Source: Haliclona indistincta (taxonomy: Eukaryota > Porifera > Demospongiae > Haplosclerida > Chalinidae). Taken from it: a stretch of DNA of 64,000 nucleotides. The stretch is from the NCBI GenBank assembly GCA_964017065.1, contig OZ024790.1:10986403-11050402 (forward strand), read 5' to 3'. The notes beneath the pieces are model-generated. The model did not search any database. It had not been told where the DNA came from and saw nothing but the letters and a program-made list of their open reading frames with translations. A program made the translations under genes and the position numbers. Shown piece by piece: positions 25,201 through 35,553 of the stretch (within the stretch, counting starts at the first letter, position 1; every line of letters starts with the position of its first letter).

Positions 25201-27715
25201 ATCAGTCTATTGTGGGATCCTCCAGCAACTGCTGGTGTACTCAGTGGTCTCTCCTATTATAGTAATTGTGATGAACAGCAACACTGGTCAAGTGGTTGTC
25301 AGTGACACTACCGTGGACACAGGACATTGATAAATACATTGTAGCCGTCTCTAAAAGTACAGCTGAGCAAGCTGACGAGACTGCAAGCATCATCATGTGG
25401 TGCACGGTCACTAGTACTGTTCACATAGTTAGCACTGACTGCAGTCTAGCGCAGTGTCATGATCTGAGACAGTAAACACTGTAAAGACTGTAAACACGAC
25501 GGTGAGTATATGTACTCATTGCGCAGTGCCAAATGATCAGTTTTAAATCTTATATCAGCAATTGTAGAGGTAAATTATTGAAAAGAAATTCCTTGTGCAT
25601 GTTTTAGTCAGGAATGTAACAATTACTTTTAACTGTACAATTACCAACTACTTCAGTAGTTTTTGTAATGATTACAATTACTAATAACAATAGCTACTTT
25701 CTCGAATATTGTAATGCAATCATTTCTTCAATTTCGTTTCGATCACACAAAAAGACAAAGCCAGAAACAAGGGTGTGGTTTTTAGCTAACTTAAAACTGC
25801 GAATAAATATATTTACAGCCCAGGACATCCCGGCTCAAAAAATGTATTTTAGTGATGTTTTGATAATGCGAATAAACTGCCAAATTAAATGAAATCCAAA
25901 TAATTATGGCATAGATATCACCTAGCCTCGTACCCAGGCCTGCTCTATTGAGCTAACGGCCTGGTACACACTGTTCGCGCATGCGTGTAATTAAAAAACA
26001 CGTGTGTTTCTCACTTGCTCTGAATTCAGCGTGATGCTCACTATTTCAGCTCACAACGTCGCGTGCTAGACACAAATCAGCTAAACTTACCTTACAAATA
26101 AGCGTCAGCCGCGCGGAAGTTCGCTATGCACTATCTACGTTGTGTTCATCACGTGGCTAGTCAAGTAACACGGAGAAATGTACGGTAAGTATCTGCGTTT
26201 TAACCGGATGTTGGATAAATTAAACGCATGCGCGAACAGTGTGTACCAGGCCATTAGCTCAATAGAGCAGGCCTGGGTACGAGGCTAAGATATCACCCTT
26301 CTATCTTGAAATATACTACCCTACACTGATTTTCTACTTTTTTTTACATTACTACTGTACCGGGAAGAATTGCTTCTTAGCATAGCCAGTAAGACTACGT
26401 AGAAATTCATCCTCTGCTGTGTGGAACTCTTCCTGTGACTGACTGGACAGTAGAGAAGCTTCTGCTGTTAGATTAGTATGAGCAAGAAATAACTGCTTCG
26501 AGACACAATGGAGTCTGTCCAGCGCTGTGTCAACCTGTGATAGGTAGAGAAGGTGAGAGAGTGAGTGAGTGGGTGGGTGAGTGAGAGAGTGAGTGAGAGA
26601 GAGAGTGAGTGAGAGAGAGAGTGAGAGAGAGGGTGAGTGGGTTAGAGAGAGTGAGTGAGAGTGGGTTAGTGAGTGAGAGAATGGGTGAGTGAGTGTGTGT
26701 GTGAGTGAGTGAGTGAGTGAGTGAGTGAGTGAGTGAGTGAGTGAGTGAGTGAGTGAGTGTGTTAGTGAGAGAGTGAGTGAGATGGAAAGTAGTCAATACA
26801 GGATAGAAAGGTATAGAGTATGTATCGTAGTCTAGATAATGTATGGTAAAACAAGAGAAGGGAAAGCGGGTGAGAGGTTTACGCGTGTGACTGAGTGACT
26901 TACTTTCTCGCTTCCTCTCTTAGTCTTCTCCAAAGCTTTGCTGTGCTCCTGCTGAGCTCTGCTCTGCTGGACTAGCACTGAGTCTCTTCTACGGGCGACC
27001 TCTGCATACTGTGTACTGAAGCACAACAACATACAGTAACATCGAATGTAACTTCAAAGCATAAAGATACCAACAATTCTACATTTTTAGATACACGTGT
27101 TAGGTGGGTACAAATATTCTCTGAGTTTTGTGATAATACTTCTGCACGACTCACTCTAATCTCTTTCGAGTGTTGTTCAGCTTCTGGAGTCTGGTCCTCA
27201 CGGCTGACCGCTTGTCCTCCAAGATAGCAATCTCCTTCCTGTAAATGGCACCATTGTCAACCATTTGTACCTCACATATACTGGTTTAATGCTATTGTTG
27301 TGTGGTGGTACTAGTGACTCTACCTGAGCTGGTCTATTCCCTTTCTTTGCCCTCTCGGTGATTTGCCAGCTTTCTCTAAAGCATCTCTTAGTTCATCATC
27401 CTGGAGGTATTATGAACCAGTACTAGCTACACACGCGTTGTTATTGGTATACCTTCAAGAGACGCACTCCAGAGCTCTTTAACTGTTCATACCTAATCGT
27501 AAAAGTGATGTAACGCTAAGGAAACTGACGAGAAATGTGCCTCACTTGGCTAGGTCGTTTGTGGTGACAAAGTTGGCTGGAGTTAGTTGCTGAGTTAGCC
27601 ACGACAGGAACTTAGTAGTTTTCTCGTCAGCTAGAAGTTCCCTGGGAATGGTTGCGACTCGTCCCGTGTAGCCCAGACGGCCGAGAGCCTCTCTCAACTT
27701 TTCCTCTGTCTCCAT
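19571..27715 (-). CDS. HAUS3: HAUS augmin-like complex subunit 3 (12 coding exons seen, 3' end unresolved)
   Basis: Exons (minus): 27546-27715, 27453-27492, 27324-27400, 27155-27238, 26904-27015, 26361-26534, 24820(or 24830)-24964, 22428-22515, 22113-22170, 20683-20835, 19853-20036, 19571-19723, giving about 475 residues. The N-terminus (ALGRLGYTG...TKFLSWLTQQL) matches the HAUS3 start. Downstream, HGDCDLKIARQTYITSKQDL and RHELLSMLLEVELRHHRDTH match the conserved C-terminal coiled coil. Family knowledge: part of the eight-subunit augmin complex that recruits gamma-tubulin to spindle microtubules. Two uncertainties remain. The donor of exon 7 must be 24830 (AGA/gtacca) to keep phase, though a better donor lies 10 bp on. 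The last exons are not found; the reading frame runs on to a stop at 19469. An opposite-strand gene lies in intron 7. Confidence 0.88.
20041..20220. repeat. (GA)n/(GGGA)n array beside the HAUS3 exon 11 acceptor
   Basis: Begins within 5 bp of the exon boundary. In the gene's sense it is a CT/TCCC tract leading to ctcttgtgtcag. Confidence 0.9.
20488..20642. mobile_element. Pogo/Tc1-like MITE, copy d
   Basis: Terminal repeats acagtggaacccctctta and agagaggttccactgta are inverted and end at TA. The internal ataatggac phrase is repeated at both ends. Located in HAUS3 intron 10. Confidence 0.78.
20873..21664. mobile_element. Candidate DNA element with 15-bp terminal inverted repeats, HAUS3 intron 9
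   Basis: ggggcgagcctgagc at 20873-20887 and gctcaggctcgcccc at 21650-21664 are perfect inverted repeats 792 bp apart. Inside, 21030-21269 is an open frame of 79 residues that starts MVSNKIPGILAMMQMTQG and is rich in Gln, Arg, Ser and Thr; I see no transposase motif. It may be a remnant or spurious. Confidence 0.55.
22185..22393. repeat. (GA)n-rich array beside the HAUS3 exon 9 acceptor
   Basis: Purine array beginning about 15 bp from exon 9; in the gene's sense a CT-rich tract before the acceptor. Confidence 0.9.
22993..22999 (+). promoter_or_regulatory. TATA box of the filamin/NHL gene
   Basis: TATAAAA 35-41 bp upstream of the ATG at 23034. If used, the 5' UTR is only about 10 nt. Confidence 0.5.
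23034..24341 (+). CDS. Secreted coiled-coil / filamin-Ig / NHL-repeat protein, intronless
   Basis: 435 residues in one exon. Residues 1-19 (MGHFLLVLLVAATQPYCSA) are a signal peptide. Residues 22-85 are a heptad-rich coiled coil (VDGLMSGVLLLNKK, LDRLEANLIVLRHRV, QDQVDRLQKLLQRK). Residues about 95-185 form a filamin/ABP280-type immunoglobulin fold with the signature TDNDDGSYLVTLTP and GKAIKGMPVKAAV. Residues 195-435 are NHL propeller repeats (GPRGVNTAENGDIFVAGWDN, SPVGIAFDPQAYVHVTN, CRDIHIDKAGNVLTVV). This is the C-terminal half of TRIM2/TRIM71-type proteins with the RING and B-box replaced by a signal peptide, so it is probably extracellular. No enzymatic role is apparent. It lies on the opposite strand inside HAUS3 intron 7, has its own TATA box and no introns, which suggests a retro-copy or an intronless family. 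Confidence 0.88.
   Translation: MGHFLLVLLVAATQPYCSAMVNKTSKQVDGLMSGVLLLNKKAHECDKRLDRLEANLIVLRHRVNNQLQDQVDRLQKLLQRKYCARETIAEGLETTLIINRTTQFTVLVRDFEGHDLSSGGHNITVDITSLDFSRCVSTEPKITDNDDGSYLVTLTPECSGNNQITVKINGKAIKGMPVKAAVIPSYASLKLKHKIRLLNGPRGVNTAENGDIFVAGWDNGHIHQFDKNGKKLSDWSVPGSNAHTVLVHENYIYVAQCHPHKLLKYTLNRTLVQTTLVDGCYYDLGIGPDSRLYGTNWNTQRASIFNTNDGSVSLFHEFSGTPSPVGIAFDPQAYVHVTNYNSPVIRVFSSSGVFVRSYTQPSASVGCRDIHIDKAGNVLTVVRGNPDTVIITDKDNNLLQKLTFPPPSFASSITIASNGNVWITVPQNEIFIYSH
24342..24819. other. Rest of HAUS3 intron 7
   Basis: AT-rich, with ggtatccaaatt occurring twice (about 24489 and 24719) and short inverted ends (aatgaggta at 24484, tacctcatt near 24754). It may be an old inserted element; no gene is seen. 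Confidence 0.35.
24965..26360. other. HAUS3 intron 6
   Basis: 1.4 kb. Holds the foldback element at 25923-26287; otherwise no gene, RNA or array recognised. Confidence 0.6.
25923..26287. mobile_element. Foldback MITE with about 62-bp terminal inverted repeats
   Basis: The left end starts tagcctcgtacccaggcctg, and the right end is its complement. The arms match for about 62 bp (through tgttcgcgcatgcg) with one difference. About 230 bp lie between. The near-identity of the arms suggests recent insertion or snap-back maintenance. Confidence 0.85.
26545..26787. repeat. (TGAG)n array beside the HAUS3 exon 6 acceptor
   Basis: TGAG/GAGA units starting about 10 bp from the exon; in the gene's sense CTCACT leads to the acceptor. 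Confidence 0.92.
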
Positions 27716-27863
27716 TTTGCCGCGCCTATTCGAACCAGATCTAGTATTATTCCGTGCAACGTAGTATACGGACACCATTTGCGCGCGCAATTTGAAATTA
27801 GTTTGTAAAAAAATAATTATAATAATAGTTGAGAAAAAAATTAATGATAATACAATAAACTTG
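27716..27863. promoter_or_regulatory. 148-bp gap between HAUS3 start and receptor stop
   Basis: Both genes are on the minus strand, so this holds the receptor's 3' end and the HAUS3 promoter. AT-rich, no clear signal. Confidence 0.4.
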
Positions 27864-30524
27864 CTATTGTAGCAAGTGTTGTTGTTCCAGCTGTTCAACT
27901 GTCTGTATCATAGCACTGTCCCACAAATCATCGCTGTCTTTTGTGCTTGAGCGTGAAAAAGTTTTTGCCGAGAGAGAGGAAGACAAAGGAGGAGGAGGAC
28001 AAGAAGATTGAGGAAGAGATGACGAAGAGTCTATACATGAAAAATCTTCCAGTGAGCTAGAAGGGCTGTAGCTTGAGTCAAAAGATGAAGAAAGGCTTTC
28101 GTGAGAGTTCGACAGAGTAATTGCTCCTGCTTTACAACGTTCTTGTTCAAGGTATGTCTGCTTCGATGGAGGTTTTTCAACTGGTCCTGCAGTTGATAAA
28201 TTTTGGTTAGATGTCGGTGTTTGAGGCTTTGTTGAATACATATATGTCAGAAAAGATGGTCCTTGGTTATTTGGGGATGTGGGTGACTGAGTTGATGATA
28301 AAGAGCCTGGTCCGTGATTTGTTACTTTCTGGTAAGACGGACTGTAGCTGCTGTACGAAGGAGAAGGTAAAGAGGTGCGACGTGTAGGAGATAGACCAGG
28401 AAGAAGGTACGTCGCTCCGCTATAAGGCGTGAGAGTTCTAGAGGAGGAGGCTGAAGAAGGAGTTGGGTATCCACCACTAGCTCGTCTTTGATTGAGAGCG
28501 TCTGAGTAGTTTGTCGAAGATGAATACCTGTACCTTTGATCACAGCTGTAAGCTAGTCCCGTTCCTGTAGCAGAATGGGGCTGTGTCTTGCTCTGGCTAT
28601 CAGTTTGACGCATTGGCAGTTGATTTGGTCTTTGATTGGCAGTTGATTGGCAGTTGATTTGGTCTTTGATTTTTTCCAAAGCGACAGCCTCTGGTCTACT
28701 TGAAGGTAAGGAGGTTGGGAAAGAAAGATAGGGAGTGAAAGGGTCTGGTCTAAAGCAACCGCTGGTGTTGCTTCTAACTCCTGGACTGGTTGGAGAAGAG
28801 AAGATCCCACTGCTACAGTCACTTCTTCGTCTAGGCAGCTGGGTGGTAATTGGAGGAGGAAGAGGGTTGGAAAGCGATGGCTCGGCTTCCACTTCTGGTA
28901 AGAAGACAGACTGCTCTGAGCTAGCTTGCGAGAGGGAGTCGGGTGGACTGGCGCTAGCCATCGCACTGTCAGCAACTGAGAATTTTCTAGACGTGTGTTC
29001 GAATGACGAATGAGGCAGATAGTCGCTAAAAGATCCTTCATGTTTAGAGAGTGAAAGACTCAAACCACCAATTGAGTGATGTCTTAATGATTCCTCTGAT
29101 ATATACCCATCACCAGTTGGTCGATGTTCTTGAAGCGAATGTTTTCTGAAATTATGCTCTGACCGATAGTCTTTAGAAGCAGTTCGATGATCTCTTCCAG
29201 CTGAATAATGGCGGTCTCTTGTGCTGGAAAGAGAAGACATAACTGAACTTGTGCTCAATCTTGAAGGAGTACTAGTGCCAAAGCTTGTTAAGCTTCTTTC
29301 TGTGATGTAGCCGTCAGCATTGGGTTGTTGCCTTGGCTGCATTGATACGCTATATCCAGATCGCTCTGCAGTAGGAGTGGTATCCTCATTTTCCTCCGCC
29401 CAGCTATCATCAAGCGGGAGTAAATCCAGTGACATCTCTTCTGGAATATTATACGAGAGACTGCAAGCAGCATGAAGAGGAGATGAGGTGCTTTTCAAGA
29501 CTCCAGCAGATTCGAGAGAAAGATAACCAGACCTGGCAGGCGAAACGTCAGAAGGACATGCTGATGTCTGTGTGAGAGGTGCCTGCGAGGAGGTGTACGA
29601 GAGTACATCAGACAGAGCAGCAACAGCTTTTTCTGTTAGCACGTCCGGTCCTCTTTGTTCTGCTCCAAACTGAGAGGACGATGATGACCCTAAAGTTGAG
29701 CAGCTGTTGGCTAGGTAGTCACTTGTCACTGAACTGTATGTTTTAATCGATGGTGAAGCTGAGTGCTGCAATGTATTAGCGATTTGTCTGACTTGATCAA
29801 GAGTTGGAGTGTGAGCTATGTTGATGGTGGTACAAGGTTGGTGTGTCTTCAGCGACAGGCTTTCTCTGGAATTTTTCTTCGGCTCCTCTTTCCAAGAAGT
29901 AATTTTACTACTCTTCTCCAAATTCTCTGCTAATATTTTCTTGCCAGTCCGGTCATCTATCTCTCTTTCTTGTCCGCTACCAAAATTATGTAGCTCTACC
30001 TCAACCATTTGACCAGTTTTAGCACTAGCTTCAGAAGCTCGGTTTAGTTCAGCTCTTTCCCCGTCGTCATTAGCAACAGACACACTCTCCAAGTAATCGT
30101 CCTGCTCTTGATCTTTTGCTGAGTCCTCGAGAAATCTGCCCATCAAGTAGTTACACGTAGTGTGCTCTGACTTGCTGTCACAATTAAGATTGTCATCCTT
30201 TGGTATCAATACTTCAAAAGGAGCTGAACCTTCCGGAAGTGTCCGCTAAAATAGAACAAAAACGATAAAAAATGTAGGTTAATAAAAATACAAATTTACC
30301 AGTTCTACGCTGTTTCTTCTCTTGGTGCAGTTCTTGCACTTTTTAATAATGAACCATATACCGACTATAGATCCTACGGTCACTGTGAGTAACACGATTA
30401 CTAGTAGTGCAATCACGAATTTTGTCGTTTGACTGCTTTCAGCTGGCAATAATGTGGGTGGAGAAGTAGGTATAGCTGCGGAAGAGAGAGAGAGAGAGAA
30501 AGAGAGACAGAGACAGACAGACAG

Positions 30525-30579
<55 letters not shown>

Positions 30580-32095
30580 GAGACAGAGAGAGAAAGAGAG
30601 AGAGAGACACAGAGAGAGAGAGGGAGGGAGGGAGGGGGGAGGGGGAGAGAGAGAGAGAGAGCGGGAGGGAGGGAAAGGAAAGGAGGGAAGGAGAGAGAGA
30701 GAAAGAGACGTATTGAACAGCTTCTTTCAAAGTGTGTTCAAACTTGCTCAATTTTTAATACAGGCACTAGCACACTCTCTCCTTCTCTCTCACTTACTGT
30801 ATTGTGGAGTTGGTGATGCTGTCTCTGAAGAAGGCTCTATGGAAGGCGAGGCAGTGGGCCTGTTAGTCACTGTTACCAAGTGTGCCTGTTGCATGAGTAG
30901 TTCGTCTCCATGGTCATGGTTTCCAAAAAACTTTACTGTTATACAGAACTGTGTGGTGGATGAAGGCAACAGCACATCTGGCTTAAGGAAAGTAATATCT
31001 CTATACTGACTACTGCTGGTCCAATTGCTTTCTAACACATTGCTGCAATTTAGTTTTGAAGCATTAGTGTTCGGTATGGCTATGTCAATGGTGAACTGTC
31101 TGATGTAAGGATAGTCCCGTTCAAAGAAACAACGCATTGCAGCATCCATTGTCCAGTTGAGCAAGTTGGTTTCAGCATTGTAAGTTACCGACAAGAAACC
31201 AGAGATGTCAGCTGCAGAATAGAAACATTAAATACAAATTGGTCTCGCTTTACCAGCACATCTAACAGTAGTCCCCACTCACTCACTCACTCACTCACTC
31301 ACTCATTCACTCACTCACTCACTCACTCACCTACTCACTCACTCACCTACTCACTCACTCACTCACTCACTCACTCACTCACTCACTCACCCACCCATTC
31401 TCTCTCTCATTTAACTCACAGGGTTGTGGAGACCGTAGAGTAAGTTCGTTGCTAACAGGACTAACACCGGCAGAGTTCGAAAACTTTACAGACACAGTAA
31501 ATGGATTCCAGCAGCTGCCCAACTGATTGATAGGGATTCGTACAGGCTCCACTTTATCAGAATAGTTGGCTGTGACGTTGACAGAATACACAACATTAGT
31601 GCTATACTGATATAGAACAGTGAGATTGTATATCTTTGTATCTTCCAACAAACAAGAAGATGACTTCAAGTCCTTGCTCTAAGAGAGACATACAAAAAAA
31701 ATCAGTAAAGATGTGGAAAGTGTCGATGACAAATTTGTGTCTGCATTTCGTACCGGTGGCTGCCAAAGCAGCTCAAAGCTTGACCCCGAGTGATCGGCCC
31801 AGTTCACTGATTGCAGTGTTCCACTGACATTGGGAGCTGCGGAAAATATAATTATTATAATCACATTTGAAAATAATTCTACAAAAAATCAAGAGAATCC
31901 AAAATAGGTGCGAACAAAAAGGAGACAAAAGTGCAGGTAAAGTGTTAAAATTTGTGACAACAGGACACCGACCAGACTCCCTAGCTAACAGTACTTTCTA
32001 ACTGCTGACCCCAAAAATTACCATTTTTTAGGAAACATAGTACTCAAATGCTGTCTCAACACTTTGGTGCTAAACTATTTTCCCACACACCCGCG

Positions 32096-32129
<34 letters not shown>

Positions 32130-32542
32130 AAAGCAAAAAGCAAAAAAAAAGTAAAGTTTCTAGCTACCACAAGGGTCACGCGTACCTGGCGAAGCCAGGG
32201 CACCTGTGCACCAAGCAGGTACTATGTGCCGGTGCTGCGCAATCTCCTGGAGCCGGGCAAGGAACTCGCAGGAGCACCAACTGTGTCTCGCACTGCAGGT
32301 GTGGGCACCCGAAGTCCCACCGACGCCTTTAGTGACCAATGAGACACAGCCAGTGTACTTTGCTCCCCAGTACAAGACCAGGTACCCGTTTTACAGATGG
32401 GTGGGCTGGTGGGCTGGAGTACTTGTGATGGTTTTTTCCTCCCACTCTGGGATTCGAACCAGTGTCCTCTGGGTTGTAAGCTGGGTTGTAAGCCCAAGAC
32501 TCTACCAGTTGAACCACCAGGGCACCCACACCCACACACACC

Positions 32543-32590
<48 letters not shown>

Positions 32591-35482
32591 ACTTACGGAA
32601 TGCTGGGGTGGTGAAATATTTCGTTATCTTGTTTTTATATAAATCTCCAGCTGCCGAGCTCCTCTTTGACACTGACACAAACCACGAACACTGCATAGCA
32701 CAGTTCAGAGAAGGCAGCAGAGTGTGATTAAGATCCACCACAGGACTACTGACGACACTGCCCTCCATCTACATTGTACAAACAAGATCAATAACACTTT
32801 TTCAAAAATATAATTCAAGTGTAGAACCATTGCCTCAAAATTTTAAAACCATACCACAATCCTTATGTTTGCAGGAAGTGTGGATTTGAATTTTTGCCAG
32901 TCCACAATCAATGTAAAGGAATTCATGCAGCAGTGAGTGCTGGGAATGTACAGGTAATTATTTTCTCACGTCTATCAATGCTGTGCCGTCACAGGTGAGG
33001 CCGACATAGTAGGCATACTTGAGCTCAGCCTCGTCCTCCTCAGTGAATGAAGTGTTGTAGGACTGGTATAGCGGTTTCCATGACAACGACCCACTGTACA
33101 CACGCAATTTTTGATGAGCAACGAGGGACTCCTTCAAGCCCGTCACAGGAGGTATATCTGTAGGAAACAGTAACATTATGGAAAGACCTTGATTGACTCC
33201 AATGTTTCAACCTTGCTTACAATTTTATATCATGCAACATTTTTTTAACTGTGAAAATTTGTTCTACGATGCACTGCTCACTTTCGCTAAACACGAGACA
33301 GTATTTGTTATACTGAGCTTCGTGACTGAACACACTGTAGTCACTGGTACTCTCTCCTTCTTCTCCTATAGCTGACACTCTCATTCCTATTGATCCATCA
33401 TACGTGTCGTCTCTGTTTTCCAAAATGATGTTGCAAAGTCCGTCATAGACGAGGCAGCTGCTAGACATGGTCACACTGCACACTCCGATTTCGTACATGT
33501 AGAGTTTCAGTTGGTAGTCTGAGACTGGGACCATGGAATGGGACTCAGTCCAGTTCAGCTTGTAGTGGTAGTCATAATTTTGAGGCAGAGTCTTGTGATC
33601 AAGGATGGGTCCAGGAGGGTTGGGTTTATCTACATAAAACAAATATCATTGGATGAATCAAAACTATTAAACTAAGATTCACTAGTGTCTACTATAAAAC
33701 GTAGAACAATTTTTATGGGCGCAAAAAAAATTTATGGGTGCAAAAAAATTTATGGGTGAAAGAACATAGACCAATGTTTTAAATTTTTAAGTGCAAAAAA
33801 ATTCGTGTTATCCCTATACATCAATATTGGAGCAACGAAATTTTATCCACAAAAAATTAAAATAATCTAGACAAAACGTAAAATCTATTGTTTACAGCAG
33901 ATGGTACTATTTCTCTAGCACGCTACATCTAGTACTTATACATGGGACTAACCGTTCTCTATTATTCTCACAGTGGCACTGTCCCTTCCACCCACTCCCT
34001 CCATCAGACATTGCACACTTCCGAACACTGATCGAACATCACTCTGCGTAGCAACGGTCACATGCAACAAACTTCCGTTGACAACAAAGGAATTGCCTGG
34101 TGTCCTCTCGATTGGTTGCCCTCGAAACAACCATGTGTAAGTCAGTTTTGGATCATCTTGCTCAAAAGGAAGGCTGCATTTCAGTGTTAGGCTGCCAGCA
34201 TTGAGCGCAGGAGGAAGAAGAATATCACCGGCACTTGAAAAATTAAGACGAAAATTTGAGGACACCAGTTTGATGGAGACATTAGCAATAGGAGCTATAG
34301 ATGAGTGAAAGAGAAGAGAGAAAAGGTAAGTTCAAGGCAAGGGATAGAGGATAAACAATATGGTTATCTTAAAAAAACAGTGAACCCACCTAGCACTTTC
34401 AAGTAGGCGGTCTTGTTGACAAACCAAGCCCCTCCATTACTTGCAACTGAGCAGCTGTAATCACCAGTTTGGTTCAATTTGACCCGCTCTAAAAACAACA
34501 CGCTTGAGCCATAGGGCATTTCATGAGGTGAGATAGGAGTAGAGCCACGCAACCATCTGTAGACTAAGGGAGGTCTACCTCCTGATGCTGTGCAGTAAAG
34601 AGTCACATTGGAACCTTCTACCACAGTCTGGGATCGAGGAGAAGCATCGAACTTCAGAGCAGTACTGGAACCTGTAGATAGGCATGATACCATAATTGAT
34701 TATACACTGCCGCATATCGACTGTTACGATTCTGTAACATAGCATATGCACCACAAATGTCAGGGTGTCATTTAGGGGGCAGGAGGGCGCTGAACTATTC
34801 TTGTCCCCCTGAGTCATGCAATACCAGTATAGTTCTTAGTTTAGCTATAACTCTCATCCCCTTCAATGCACACTTAGCAACAATTTCTAAACGAAATCCT
34901 GACAAATGCAGTCTGAACTAGTCTTGTCCCCCTGAGTCATATACAATACCAGTATTGTTCTTAGTTTAGCTATAACTCTCTCATCCCCTTCGACACACAC
35001 TTAGCAACAATTTCTAAACGAAATCCTAACAAATGCAGTCTGAACTAGTCTTGTACGAGTTGCAGTAAATAATCTACAAATACTCACTGTTTGCTGCAAT
35101 CAGCTTATACAACTTGTCTTGTTGTATGACAGTGCCTCGTTTCATCAAGCATAAGTAACTGCCGCTCAGTTTCTGTGAGAAGTTGTAGACTGCCAAATTC
35201 CCCGACGACAAAGCTACTATGTTCTTGAAATTTGCGCCGGACGACTGGGTGAAATTTTTAGCACAAGTAGAGGACGAAAAAAATTGCTCGGAACCGGATG
35301 CACTCCACACGTGACAGTCAGAAGGTAATGGTTTCACAACAGTGCAATCCAAGATCACATTAACCCCGATAGGCACTTCCATTGTAACTGTTCGAAAGGG
35401 TTTGTTGGTTGTTTCAGTAATGAAGTCTTCATTGATTTCACTGCTCCAGTTAAAGTAAGCTACAGGTTTGAGAGAGGCAGAG

Positions 35483-35553
<71 letters not shown>

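Noticed and set aside
32440..32524. Functional tRNA gene
   Set aside because: A and B boxes are present, but the anticodon arm is disrupted by an 11-bp duplication and no acceptor-stem pairing is seen; it is the head of a SINE.
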